Positions 8,170 to 17,410 of a stretch of DNA of 42,957 bases are shown here, one piece after another (the first letter of the stretch is position 1; each line of letters opens with the position of its first letter). Both the position numbers and the translations under genes were made by a program. A model generated the notes under the pieces. That model was not told the DNA's origin. It ran no database searches and saw only the letters and a list, made by a program, of their open reading frames with translations. The stretch is from Planctomycetota bacterium (GTDB taxonomy: Bacteria > Planctomycetota > Planctomycetia > Gemmatales > Gemmataceae). Where the stretch lies: NCBI GenBank assembly GCA_021781415.1, contig JAJXWW010000155.1:1-42957 (forward strand), in the 5' to 3' direction.

Positions 8170-11100
8170 ATGGTACTCGTGCATTGGCTCCCTTTTGCTT
8201 TTGTCGAAGCCCCGCTTACCGTTGCCGCCGTGGCTGGCGGGGCGCTCTCAATCCCCATCATTATCCATCTGCTCAATCGCCGGCGTTTCAAGGTCGTCAC
8301 CTGGGCGGCCATGCGTTTCTTGCTGGCGGCTCAGAAGAAAAACTCGCGCCGACTGCGCTTGGAACAGATCTTGTTGCTGGCAGTGCGCTGCCTGTTGATT
8401 CTCTTACTGGTATTGGCGATGGCGAGCATCACGCCTTGGGCAGAGGCGATGTGGCGCTGGTTTACGCCAGACGGCGCTTCCGTGCTTGTCGCCAACGGCC
8501 AGCGCACCCATAAGATTCTGGTCGTCGATGGCTCGTTCAGCATGGCGATGAAAGTCGAGGGGGGAACCTGCTTCGACCGCGCTCGCGCTTTAGCCGGTCA
8601 GATCGTCCGCGAATCGAGCGGTGGCGATGCATTCAGCGTGGTGCTCATGGCCTCGCCGCCGCGCCGCATCGTACCGGAGCCATCGGAGGACTCCCGCAAG
8701 GTTCTCGACGAGATCGACAAGATGCGGCTGACACACGGCAACTCCGATTTGGCCGGCACCCTCAACACCGTCGAAAGTCTCGTTCGCTCCTCGCCGGGTA
8801 AGTATCCGGCCCGCGAGGTCTACTTTCTCACCGATCTGCAGCAATCGACGTGGATCGCGCGCCAACCCGCCATGTTCTCGTCGACGCTGCAAAAGATAAA
8901 GGAGCGCGCCCAAACCATCTTCATCGACGTGGGCCGAGAGGGAGCCGGCAATCTGGCGGTAACGAGTCTCGTCCTCGACGATTCGATGGCTTCCGCCGGA
9001 CGATTGACCCCGCTGGTCGCCACCGTCACGAATTATGGCGATGCCCGTTCCGATGTGGGCATTCGTCTCTTCGTCGGCAAGGCACGGGCTGCCGTCGGCG
9101 ATAAAGCCTTCGATCTCCACGAGGTCGAAGAAAAGACCATCAAACAGATCAAGCGCGGCGAGGCGGCACCCGTCACCTTTGCTTATAAGTTTCCTTCGCC
9201 CGGCGATTATGTCCTGGTGGTGCAGGTCGCTCACGACGATCTCGAACTCGACGACATGCGCAGCGCCGTAGTCACGGTCAAGAACACGGTCCCCGTTATG
9301 CTCGTGAACGGCAAACCGGCCATTGAGGCGTTCGACCGCGCCACCGAATGGTTGCGAGTGGCGCTGAATCCATTCGACGACAAAGAGTCGCCCGGCTCGA
9401 TCGCGGCTCGACCGAAGGTGCTGTCGCTGTCGCAGTTCGCGGACGAGGGACTCGGCGATCTGACTCGTTACGATTGCGTCTTCTTGTGCGATGTGCCTCG
9501 CTTGAGCTTGGCCGAGGTGCGGCGTTTGGAGACGCACGTTCGTCGCGGGGGCAGCGCGGTATTCTGTCTCGGCCCGAATGTCGATCTCTCCGCCTATAAC
9601 GATTTGCTCTATCGAGACGGGAAGGGATTACTCCCGGCGCGGCTGACGGATCGTGAAAAGGCCAACCCGCGTTTCAACTTTCAGTTGGCGATGGACGCGG
9701 AGGCCGACCGCGAAGCACCCTTGAAGCCGTTCCGCAGCGAATCGGCGCGCGAATTCCTCTTGTCGTCTCGCTTCCAGCAGTTCGTGCAAACCGAGCCCGC
9801 GCCGCGCGCCAGCCCGCGCCGCATCTTGACCTTCGCCCCCGTGCCCATTCCCGGCGGATCGAAGTCGGCCTTGGAAGCCGGTCAACCCACCATGCCACGC
9901 GGCGGCTCGGCCATTCTCGATTGGCAACCCCTCGATACGCGAGAGACGGAACGTCAACGGTCGGCTCCCGCTGGGGAGCGCGGCGTTAAAGGGCGAATGC
10001 GCGGGCGCGTCGTCCTCATCACCACCACCGTCAACGCCGGCTGGAACAACTGGCCGAGTTCTCCCAGTTTTCCACCTCTGATGCAAGAGCTGCTCTATTA
10101 TGCCTCCTCCCCTCGCTTGCGCGAGCAAGTCTTGCAGGTAGGCGAGCCGATCGAACTCTACCTGCCCAATGTCGCCGGGGGCGGCGAAGCCGTCGTCGGC
10201 CTCCCGGACGGACGCACCGAGTCGACCCACCTGGAAAACGAAGACGACTCGACCGTGGTACGTTGGATCGACACGGACTTCAGCGGTATCTACAGCATCG
10301 TCGTCGGCCAACATCCTCAACAGCACCTCTTCGCCGTCAATGTGCCCGCGCTGAATGAGGCTCAACAACTCAGCGAGAGCGATCCGGCCCGCACCAGCCG
10401 AGAAGATTTACAGAAAACCTATCCCGAATGGGAGATACAAGTTGTTCCCGATCCCGCTCAGGTGAAGCACGCGCAGCCGGCGGAGGGGGAACCGGAGCGC
10501 GTCGCGCGACCGCTCGGTGACATCGTGGCCCGTTGGCTCTTGCTGACGGTTCTCGCCTTGGTTTTGGCCGAGATCGTGTTGGCCTGGCGATTCGGCCACC
10601 ATAGCACGGGCGTCGCCCCGCTCGAAGAATCGGTTCAACCGAGACGTCGCACGATAGCCGCCGCGGCGCTGATGTCTCTGCCTTGGCTGTTGTTCGGTTG
10701 CGTCTTGGCGGTGGGCGGGGTTCTCGTTCACGACGCCGTAAGCGGCGATTTTCTTGCCTTCTTGCCCGACTCGGGACGGCGCGCGATGGAGTCGATCACG
10801 GGCATCGAGCCGCCCGCTCCCGGCGAAAACAGCCATTGGCGATTGGAATATCGGTCTTATCTGTGGGACAATCGAGCCGATCCCTGGTTGGCCGTCGCGC
10901 TGGCGATCGGCACGGCCGTACTCATCCACGCCGTCTCTCGCCGCGAAAGCAGTCCGACGCCGCAAGCGAAGCGAAACGGAGGACGCTATCTGCGTCTGGG
11001 GCTGCGCATGAGCTTGATGTTCCTCCTTCTCGCCGTGTTGCTGCCGCGCGATCGCATCTGGTTCGAGCGGCAGAGCTGGCCCGACATCGTCCTGATGCTC

Positions 11101-13257
11101 GACGACTCGGCGAGCATGTCCAACGTGGATCAGTACAAGGAAACGCGGATCAAGGAGGTCGCCGACCGCCTAGCTCAGCACGAAGGCATCGCGGACGGAC
11201 AACGGTTGTCGCTGGCTAAAGCGCTCGTCGCGCGTGGCGACTCCGATTGGCTGACGGCCATGCTGACGCGCCGCAAGATTCGCGTTCACGTTTATCACTG
11301 CTCCAGCCGCGCCCATCGTCTCAAAGATGCGACCGAGTTGAGTGAAGTACCCTCGGCGCTCGAGGCCATTCGTTCGTTGAAGGCCGAGCCGACCAACGAT
11401 TCGAGTCAACTCGGCATGGCGGTGCGCCAGGTTCTCAACGATTTCCGCGGATCTTCGTTGGCCGCCGTCGTCTTGCTCACCGACGGCGTGACGACCGAAG
11501 GCGAGGATCTCGTCAAAGTCTCGAAATACGCCCGTCAACTGGGCGTGCCCTTGTACTTCGTCGGCATCGGTGAAGCCCAAGAGACGCGCGATCTGTATTT
11601 GCACGACCTTACTGCTCCGGACAGCGCCTACGTCAACGACCGCATCGTCTTCACGGTCAATGTCACCGCGCGCGGTTTCCCTCGACTTTCCGTGCCCATC
11701 ACGCTGCGCGAGAAAGGCAAGGATCGACCGCTCGATCGCAAGACGATTACCTTCGACGGCACAAAAAAGGCCGTTAAAGTGATTCTCACGCATCAACCCT
11801 CGGAGCCCGGCGAGAAGACGTTCGTTCTCGACGTTCCCGGTCAAGAAGAGGAGGTTTCAACGGAGAACAATCGCTTGCAAAGATCGGTCTTCGTTCACGA
11901 GTCGAGGCAGATCAAAGTTCTCTACGTCGAAGGCTATCGCCGCTGGGAGTTTCATTATCTGAAGACCTTGCTGGAGCGCGAAAGCAATCGCATTAAGGGG
12001 AACAAGAGCATCGACCTGAAAGTCTTGCTCTTGGACGCCGACGCCGAATTCGCCTCGCAAGATCGCAGTGCCATCTCCGAATTTCCCGCCAAGGCAGAGT
12101 TGAATACATTCGATGTCGTTATTCTCGGCGATGTCGATCCGCAAGCGAAATTCGACGGCAAGATGACCGAACATCTGAAGGATCTCGCCGACTTCGCGCG
12201 CGAGCGAGGCGGCGGCCTCCTTGCCATCTCCGGCGAACGGTTTATGCCTGCGGCGTACAAGGATTCGCCGCTAAAAGACGTGCTGCCCATCGATGTGACG
12301 ACCGCCGAAGCTCCGCCGGACGTGGATATAGCGGATACTTTTAGTCCGCAGTTGACGCCGATAGGCCGAACGCATCAGATCTTTCAGTTCAGCCCCGGCG
12401 ACGAACGCGAGAACGAGACGATCTGGAACCGTCTGCGCGAAATGTACTGGCACGCCAATGGGTTTAAGCTCAAGCGTGCCGCCGAGGTGTTGGCCGTCGT
12501 GCCGAAACGAGATGGAGAGAACAAAAACGCGGCGGGAACGGACGGTACGCCGTTGGTCGTGCAGCAGTTCGCCGGCGCGGGCCGCTGCTTGTTCTTGGGC
12601 TTCTGCGAGACGTGGCGCTGGAATTGGCGCGAGGATCAGGCATATTACAATCGTTTCTGGATCGAAACGGTGCGCTATCTAGCGCGGACTCGCCTGGGCC
12701 GCGTCGAATTGCGTCTGGATCGACAAACCTCGTATCGACGGGGCGAACCGATCAAGATGACGGTGCGCTTTCCGGACGACGCGCCGCCTCCTTCCACCGA
12801 TCTAGGCGTCAAAGTTACCGTCGAACGACGAAATCCCGCCAAGCCCGGCGACTCCGAAGTGAGGACCGTGCAGCTGTCCAAGGTCGAGGGTAGCCGCGCT
12901 ACTTATGAGGCACTGTTGACGCAGACACCGGAAGGCGATTATAAGTTCTGGCTGGACGCGCCGACCGCCACGCCCCGCCCCCAAGTTGAGTGCAAGGTCG
13001 TGCGTCCGCCCGGTGAGATGGAAAATCTTCGCATGAACCAAGCCGACCTGGAGCGCGCCGCCGACGAATCGCACGGTCGATTCTATACCCTTGCCGACGC
13101 CGACCGTCTGATCGACGACTTGCCAACGGGCACGCGCGTAACCGTGAACGCCCCCGGCCCTCCGTACATTTTGTGGAATCACTTCGCGCTATTCCTATTG
13201 GCGATTGGCCTGTTAACGACGGAATGGCTGGTGCGCAAGGAACAGAATCTCTTGTGA
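8170..13257 (+). CDS. BatA-domain / double von Willebrand factor A membrane protein (fusion)
   Basis: A 1695-residue membrane protein that looks like two planctomycete proteins joined. Part one (about 1-810) starts with a BatA domain: two N-terminal membrane segments around LSIPIIIHLLNRRRF and residues 66-86, a VWA domain with MIDAS motif D120-G-S-F-S, a long extracytoplasmic region, and a membrane segment at about 787-808. Part two (about 825-1695) has three more segments (about 828-855, 904-923, 940-960), a second VWA with D978-D-S-A-S, a glutamine-amidotransferase-like region near YVEGYRRWEFHYLKTLLE, and a last helix near 1672-1688. The ATG at 8170 follows AAGGAATGGGAG. BatA/VWA proteins act with MoxR and DUF58 partners; the DUF58 gene lies upstream. 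I see no internal stop or restart. Confidence 0.9.
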   Translation: MVLVHWLPFAFVEAPLTVAAVAGGALSIPIIIHLLNRRRFKVVTWAAMRFLLAAQKKNSRRLRLEQILLLAVRCLLILLLVLAMASITPWAEAMWRWFTPDGASVLVANGQRTHKILVVDGSFSMAMKVEGGTCFDRARALAGQIVRESSGGDAFSVVLMASPPRRIVPEPSEDSRKVLDEIDKMRLTHGNSDLAGTLNTVESLVRSSPGKYPAREVYFLTDLQQSTWIARQPAMFSSTLQKIKERAQTIFIDVGREGAGNLAVTSLVLDDSMASAGRLTPLVATVTNYGDARSDVGIRLFVGKARAAVGDKAFDLHEVEEKTIKQIKRGEAAPVTFAYKFPSPGDYVLVVQVAHDDLELDDMRSAVVTVKNTVPVMLVNGKPAIEAFDRATEWLRVALNPFDDKESPGSIAARPKVLSLSQFADEGLGDLTRYDCVFLCDVPRLSLAEVRRLETHVRRGGSAVFCLGPNVDLSAYNDLLYRDGKGLLPARLTDREKANPRFNFQLAMDAEADREAPLKPFRSESAREFLLSSRFQQFVQTEPAPRASPRRILTFAPVPIPGGSKSALEAGQPTMPRGGSAILDWQPLDTRETERQRSAPAGERGVKGRMRGRVVLITTTVNAGWNNWPSSPSFPPLMQELLYYASSPRLREQVLQVGEPIELYLPNVAGGGEAVVGLPDGRTESTHLENEDDSTVVRWIDTDFSGIYSIVVGQHPQQHLFAVNVPALNEAQQLSESDPARTSREDLQKTYPEWEIQVVPDPAQVKHAQPAEGEPERVARPLGDIVARWLLLTVLALVLAEIVLAWRFGHHSTGVAPLEESVQPRRRTIAAAALMSLPWLLFGCVLAVGGVLVHDAVSGDFLAFLPDSGRRAMESITGIEPPAPGENSHWRLEYRSYLWDNRADPWLAVALAIGTAVLIHAVSRRESSPTPQAKRNGGRYLRLGLRMSLMFLLLAVLLPRDRIWFERQSWPDIVLMLDDSASMSNVDQYKETRIKEVADRLAQHEGIADGQRLSLAKALVARGDSDWLTAMLTRRKIRVHVYHCSSRAHRLKDATELSEVPSALEAIRSLKAEPTNDSSQLGMAVRQVLNDFRGSSLAAVVLLTDGVTTEGEDLVKVSKYARQLGVPLYFVGIGEAQETRDLYLHDLTAPDSAYVNDRIVFTVNVTARGFPRLSVPITLREKGKDRPLDRKTITFDGTKKAVKVILTHQPSEPGEKTFVLDVPGQEEEVSTENNRLQRSVFVHESRQIKVLYVEGYRRWEFHYLKTLLERESNRIKGNKSIDLKVLLLDADAEFASQDRSAISEFPAKAELNTFDVVILGDVDPQAKFDGKMTEHLKDLADFARERGGGLLAISGERFMPAAYKDSPLKDVLPIDVTTAEAPPDVDIADTFSPQLTPIGRTHQIFQFSPGDERENETIWNRLREMYWHANGFKLKRAAEVLAVVPKRDGENKNAAGTDGTPLVVQQFAGAGRCLFLGFCETWRWNWREDQAYYNRFWIETVRYLARTRLGRVELRLDRQTSYRRGEPIKMTVRFPDDAPPPSTDLGVKVTVERRNPAKPGDSEVRTVQLSKVEGSRATYEALLTQTPEGDYKFWLDAPTATPRPQVECKVVRPPGEMENLRMNQADLERAADESHGRFYTLADADRLIDDLPTGTRVTVNAPGPPYILWNHFALFLLAIGLLTTEWLVRKEQNLL

Positions 13258-13264
13258 GTTCGGC

Positions 13265-13291
13265 GGTGGGTCTCGCTTCGCTTGACCCACC
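13265..13291. terminator. Hairpin GGTGGGTC/GACCCACC between convergent genes
   Basis: An 8-bp perfect stem with an 11-nt loop (TCGCTTCGCTT), 8 bp after the BatA/VWA stop and 23 bp before the pyrE stop on the other strand. The position suits a bidirectional terminator. The GGTGGGTCTCGCT core recurs at 39091-39101, also between convergent genes. Confidence 0.55.
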
Positions 13292-13314
13292 TTACGAATT
13301 GCTATCGTCGTGCC

Positions 13315-13872
13315 TTATGCTTCGACGTTGACGCCGAAATCTCGGATCGTGAATATCGGTTGATAATTGTCGATGCCCAGGCCTTTGAACAGCGCCTCGG
13401 CCCCTTGCAAACGGTCCACCAAAGCGAGTACGGTCACAACCTCGCAACCAATCTCGCGGACGGCTCGAATGGCCTTAGCGGCGGAAGTGCCCTTGGTGAA
13501 CACATCGTCCACAATGGCCACGCGAGCGCCTTTAGTTAGGTTGCCTTCGATAAGTTTCTGGGTTCCATGGCGCTTCACCTCGTCGCGGACCCAGAACCCT
13601 TCCATCTTTCGATGGTGCAAGTGGTAGCTGAAGACGGCAGCCGCGGCCAACGGAACCGCGCCGACTTCGAGACCGCCCAGTGCGTCGATGCCGAGCGACT
13701 CGGTGCGCTGGTAGAGAATCTCACCGATCAGAGGGACCGCCTCGGAGAAAACCTCGGTCATTTTCCCGTCGATGTAGTAGTCGCTGACCCCTCCGGAAGA
13801 CAATTGAAACGTCCCGCGCTTGAACGAGCGGTCGTGGAGCAGTTGAAGCAATTGCGATTCGGCGGCGGTCAT
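13315..13872 (-). CDS. pyrE: Orotate phosphoribosyltransferase
   Basis: A 185-residue orotate phosphoribosyltransferase, which joins orotate and PRPP to give orotidine 5'-monophosphate in pyrimidine synthesis. The PRPP-binding motif VAIVDDVFTKGTSA is at residues 118-131, with the flexible-loop region VRDEVKRHGTQK before it and the N-terminal substrate segment FQLSSGGVSDYYIDGK. The length is typical for short-form PyrE. The ATG at 13872 has GAGGGA upstream; an in-frame upstream start at 13923 is less favoured. It is convergent with the BatA/VWA gene and divergent from the ACT-domain gene. No other pyr genes lie nearby. Confidence 0.93.
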   Translation of the reverse strand: MTAAESQLLQLLHDRSFKRGTFQLSSGGVSDYYIDGKMTEVFSEAVPLIGEILYQRTESLGIDALGGLEVGAVPLAAAAVFSYHLHHRKMEGFWVRDEVKRHGTQKLIEGNLTKGARVAIVDDVFTKGTSAAKAIRAVREIGCEVVTVLALVDRLQGAEALFKGLGIDNYQPIFTIRDFGVNVEA

Positions 13873-14069
13873 CGATCGATCCCTCAGCGTGCGGAACACC
13901 AACTCCATTTCGACAAAAACCACGGTTCAATCTTACTCTCGTCGGCTATCGCGGCCAGACCTCGGAGGATTTCGATGCAGTCTTGCGCCTGCCGCCTATC
14001 GACCCGCAAGGCGGCGAAAGTTGGCCGTCCCAGTGCGTTTGGCCCTCGGATCGTTCTTCTCTCGCCGAC

Positions 14070-14100
14070 TTGGCGACAAGATTCTTATTAGCGATATAAT
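14070..14100 (+). promoter_or_regulatory. Putative sigma70-type promoter for the ACT-domain gene
   Basis: A perfect TATAAT at 14095-14100 with GGCGAC (14072-14077, within TTGGCGAC) 17 bp upstream as a weak -35. It is placed 41 bp before the ATG at 14142. Confidence 0.45.
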
Positions 14101-14141
14101 CTGCTTTTGGACGTTCGATTTCTTTCGAGAGGGTGGTTATC

Positions 14142-14579
14142 ATGGGTTTCAAACTAGATCGCGTGCATGTATGGTCGGGCGAAGTGATGGATCAAGCGGG
14201 CGGCGTGGCGACAAAGCTGTCGCTCCTCGCCCAAGCCAGTGCCAACCTCGAATACATTTATACGCGGCGACAAGTGGATCGACCGGGCATCGGCGTTCTG
14301 TACGTCGCGCCGATTACCGGCGCGATACAGGTGCGGGCGGCGCGCTCGGCGGGACTCTCCGAGACCGACAATCCAATTGTCCTGCGGGTCGAAGGCGACA
14401 ACCAAGCCGGTTTGGCGCATCGCCTGACACAGCAATGGGCGCTGGCCGGACTCAGTCTCCAAGGCTTGATGATGTCGGTACTGGGCGACAAATTCGTCGG
14501 TTACGCCTCCTTCGACACCGTCGCCGATTCCAACCGCGCTGCCGCGATACTCGGCGACTTGGGCGCGGTGGCATCGTGA
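14142..14579 (+). CDS. ACT-domain-like protein
   Basis: A 145-residue protein with features of ACT domains, small ligand-binding regulatory modules often tuned to amino acids. The C-terminal half shows the usual strand-helix-strand pattern: IVLRVEGDNQAGLAHRLTQ, then ALAGLSLQGLMMSVLGD, then VGYASFDT. The N-terminal half (FKLDRVHVWSGEVMDQAGGV) looks like a second, diverged unit. No enzyme domain is attached, so it is probably a stand-alone regulator or sensor. The ATG at 14142 is preferred; an in-frame GTG lies at 14133, inside the GAGAGGGTGG that can serve as its ribosome site. A TATAAT promoter lies just upstream. Confidence 0.75.
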   Translation: MGFKLDRVHVWSGEVMDQAGGVATKLSLLAQASANLEYIYTRRQVDRPGIGVLYVAPITGAIQVRAARSAGLSETDNPIVLRVEGDNQAGLAHRLTQQWALAGLSLQGLMMSVLGDKFVGYASFDTVADSNRAAAILGDLGAVAS

Positions 14580-14842
14580 TCGCGCCCGAACGGACAACGA
14601 GGGACATTTTGCCGTCGTCGGGGGAGTCGTCGCGGTTTATCGTCTCGCATTAGCGATCGACCGCGATGCTCCCCCTCACGGTTGAATCCTCTTCGTGGCC
14701 CCCTTCCGGAGATTGGGGAGTCGCGCCGAGGCCGTGTTCCGCGGTCGGACGCCATCGAGAAGCGGATTTAGCTGCAAGCGGCGTTAGCGTTCTCTGATTC
14801 CGTATACTCCTTTAAGAGTTCGTACACGCTTGGAGATTTGAC

Positions 14843-15433
14843 ATGCCACAATGGAAAGACGAAGGACTCGATCTGATTTTCCGCGAAGCGCGAACGTACA
14901 ACGGTTGGCTCGATAAGGCCGTGGACGATGCCTTGCTCGTTCAGGTGTACGATCTTGCGAAGATGGGTCCGACCTCGGCCAATATGTGTCCCATGCGGGT
15001 GGTATTCGTGAAAACGAAGGAAGCGAAGGAGAGGCTCAAGCCGGCGCTCGACGCGGGCAATGTCGAGAAGACCATGCAAGCGCCCGTCACGGCCATCGTC
15101 GGCATGGACATCCGTTTTTACGAGCATCTGCCACGGCTTTTTCCTCATGCCGATGCCAAAGCCTGGTTCAAGGATCTGCCGGAGAATGTGCTGGAATACC
15201 TCGCACTACGGAATAGTTCGCTTCAAGGTGCCTACCTGATGCTGGCGGCTCGGTCGCTCGGTCTGGATTGCGGGCCGATGTCCGGTTTCAACAACGCCAA
15301 GGTGGATAGCACCTTTTTCGCGGGTACGTCCGTTAAGTCGAACTTCCTGTGCAACCTCGGTTACGGCGACAAGAGCAAGCTCTATCCGCGCGGACCGCGC
15401 CTGAGCTTCGAGGAGGCTTGCCGGATTCTTTGA
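14843..15433 (+). CDS. rutE: RutE-like malonic semialdehyde reductase / nitroreductase family protein
   Basis: A 196-residue nitroreductase-fold flavoprotein. The segments [19 protein letters not shown] (FMN-binding) and [17 protein letters not shown] match the RutE/HadB subgroup, which reduces malonic semialdehyde or 3-hydroxypropionate-related aldehydes in uracil degradation. The rest of a rut pathway is not in the window, so the physiological substrate is uncertain. The ATG at 14843 has TTGGAG in front. A TATACT element at 14803-14808 could be its -10 region. No signal peptide is seen, so it is cytoplasmic. Nitroreductase fold is near certain; the exact substrate call is moderate. Confidence 0.82.
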   Translation: MPQWKDEGLDLIFREARTYNGWLDKAVDDALLVQVYDLAKMGPTSANMCPMRVVFVKTKEAKERLKPALDAGNVEKTMQAPVTAIVGMDIRFYEHLPRLFPHADAKAWFKDLPENVLEYLALRNSSLQGAYLMLAARSLGLDCGPMSGFNNAKVDSTFFAGTSVKSNFLCNLGYGDKSKLYPRGPRLSFEEACRIL

Positions 15434-15592
15434 CGTGTCGTCTTCGAGACGCGTACTCATCGCCCCGCGCCGCAATCCCAACGGTGCGAGAGCAAAGTAC
15501 CTCTTTTCGCCCGGTCGAGAACGCGCATCGTTGAGGTTGAGGGGACTGGAAATGGGATTTGCGTCAAGAACCATACATTCGGCGATGGATCG

Positions 15593-16552
15593 GTGAGCCG
15601 TACTCTATTCGATGACGATGAGGTTCCCCCGTTGGCCGCTCGGCTCGCGCCGAGGCTGCGCGCGTTGGCCGAACGGGGTGTCTACTTTGGAACAAGCTCG
15701 TGGAAATACGAGGGATGGCTGGGGTCGATCTACAGCAGGGACCGCTACCTCAGCCGGGGCAAGTTCTCACATAAGAAATTCGAGGCGGAATGCCTTCGAG
15801 AATACGCGGAGACCTTTCCCATTGTCGGTGGCGACTTCAGCTTTTACCGCTTTCCGACACCGGACGACTGGGCGAGGGTCTTCGCGAGCGCGCCTTCGAG
15901 CTTGGCCTTCGGGCTGAAAATCCCCGAAGAAATTACCGTGGCCAAATGGCCTGGACATGCCCGCTACGGCGGGCGCGCGGGGCAGCGGAACGAACATTTC
16001 CTCGATGCTTCGCTCTTCGAGACCAAGTTCGTCAAACCATTGGAGTCGTATCGTCGGCAAGTGGCGGTTCTGATGTTCGAGTTCGGCCAGTTCTCTCGTT
16101 CGGAGTTTCCCACCCCGAACGACTTTCTCCCACGACTGGAGCGGTTTTTGGCCGCGCTGCCCGACGGCTGGCCCTATGCGGTCGAGATCCGAAACGCGGA
16201 ATATGCGACGAACGATTACTTCACCGTATTGGCCCGATATAAGGTCGCTCATATCTTTAATGCGTGGACTCGGATGCCGTTCGTGGCCGATCAAATTGCG
16301 ATCCCCGCGGCGTTCAGCGCGAATTTCTGCGTGGTGCGGGCTTTGTTGCGGAAGGATCGAGCCTACGAGAAGGCCGTGTCGATGTTCGAACCCTACCGCG
16401 AGGTACGGGAGCCGGACCACTCGACCCGCAACGCCCTGCGCCAAATCGCCGCCCGCGCGTTGCAGACCGGCCAACGCGCCTATATCTTCGTGAACAATCG
16501 CCTGGAAGGAAACTCCCCCGGAACCATTGAGGCCGTCGTCTCCAGTGACTAG
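15593..16552 (+). CDS. DUF72 (YecE-like) family protein
   Basis: A 319-residue DUF72 protein. The family's opening is at about residues 30-40 (VYFGTSSWKYEGWLGSIY), followed by TFPIVGGDFSFYRFPTPDDW, FGLKIPEEIT and the later YAVEIRNAEY. DUF72 proteins adopt a TIM-barrel-like fold; no activity is established. The start is a GTG at 15593 because no ATG lies in frame between it and the conserved opening; the ribosome site is weak. It stands alone between the nitroreductase and DUF2760 genes. It is slightly longer than the common length of about 240-300 residues because of an N-terminal extension of about 28 residues. Confidence 0.85.
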   Translation: MSRTLFDDDEVPPLAARLAPRLRALAERGVYFGTSSWKYEGWLGSIYSRDRYLSRGKFSHKKFEAECLREYAETFPIVGGDFSFYRFPTPDDWARVFASAPSSLAFGLKIPEEITVAKWPGHARYGGRAGQRNEHFLDASLFETKFVKPLESYRRQVAVLMFEFGQFSRSEFPTPNDFLPRLERFLAALPDGWPYAVEIRNAEYATNDYFTVLARYKVAHIFNAWTRMPFVADQIAIPAAFSANFCVVRALLRKDRAYEKAVSMFEPYREVREPDHSTRNALRQIAARALQTGQRAYIFVNNRLEGNSPGTIEAVVSSD

Positions 16553-16563
16553 CCCGGATTGCG

Positions 16564-16606
16564 AACCACAGAGAACGCAGAGAGCGCAGAGGAAGAAAGA
16601 GAAAGG
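16564..16606. repeat. Dispersed ACCACAGAGAACGCAGAGAG-type element
   Basis: A purine-rich run with the CACAGAG.ACGCAGAG.GCGCAGAGG pattern. Elements of this wording recur between genes in many environmental bacteria. Here it follows the DUF72 stop by 12 bp. Its role is unknown. Confidence 0.5.
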
Positions 16607-16822
16607 GGTTAAGTACACCCACCTCGCAATACGGCGCGGCAAACTCGTTCGGCCCTCGCCGAGCTTAAACGCTTGAGGATCACTCTTTTGTATTTGCTCC
16701 GCGATCTCAGAGGGTGAGATGTTCGGGCCAGTGAGTTGAATGGCCGCCGTCGCGTTCGCTTTCGCGCGAGCGGTTGATATAACAGCGCCGTAACGAAGTA
16801 TAAACGGGAGATAGCCACGCTC

Positions 16823-17410
16823 ATGGAAACGTATCAAATCGTCTTGCTGACCTTGGCCGGGGCTGCGGTCTTGAAATTACTCATCTTGCTTGTCGTCGGC
16901 AAAGGGAGTTTCTCTCGCTTCGGGCTGGCGCTGAAGACGTATTTCCGCGTTCTGAGCGACGAGGCGACGGCGGAGCGCATTCGACCGCTGCTCGTGCCGC
17001 CCGTCGAAGAGGTGAAGAAACCGGCCCGGTTGTCGCCGGAACCGCTGCGCTTAGTGACGCTGCTGCAACGCGAGGGGCGCTTGCTCGATTTCTTGTTGGA
17101 AGACATCCAAGCCGCCTCGGACGAGCAAATCGGCGCGGGCGTTCGGGAACTCCATCGCAAGGCGCAGACGGTGGTGAAGGAGCATCTCGTTCTGGAGCCG
17201 GTGTTGGCCAAGAGCGAGGGGGAGAGCGTGGAAGTACCGGCGAATTTCGATCCGTCGGCCATTCGACTAACCGGAAACGTCACCGGCCAACCGCCGTTTC
17301 GGGGCGTGCTGCAACACCACGGCTGGCGCGTCAAAAACTATACATTGCCCACCCTGCCCGAAGGACAAGATCCATTTATCCTCGCACCGGCGGAGGTCGA
17401 GCTACCATGA
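16823..17410 (+). CDS. DUF2760 family protein
   Basis: A 195-residue DUF2760 protein with an N-terminal membrane segment (QIVLLTLAGAAVLKLLILLVV, about residues 5-25). It has a conserved cytoplasmic region: LRLVTLLQREGRLLDFLLEDI, IGAGVRELHRKAQ and PFRGVLQHHGWRVK. Function is unknown. In other bacteria the gene is often linked to Hsp70-like chaperone genes, which are not seen here. Its stop codon overlaps the start of the following GH32 gene by 4 bp (ATGA), implying translational coupling. The ATG at 16823 is placed just before the membrane helix; a TATAAC at 16778-16783 might be the -10 element. Confidence 0.85.
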   Translation: METYQIVLLTLAGAAVLKLLILLVVGKGSFSRFGLALKTYFRVLSDEATAERIRPLLVPPVEEVKKPARLSPEPLRLVTLLQREGRLLDFLLEDIQAASDEQIGAGVRELHRKAQTVVKEHLVLEPVLAKSEGESVEVPANFDPSAIRLTGNVTGQPPFRGVLQHHGWRVKNYTLPTLPEGQDPFILAPAEVELP

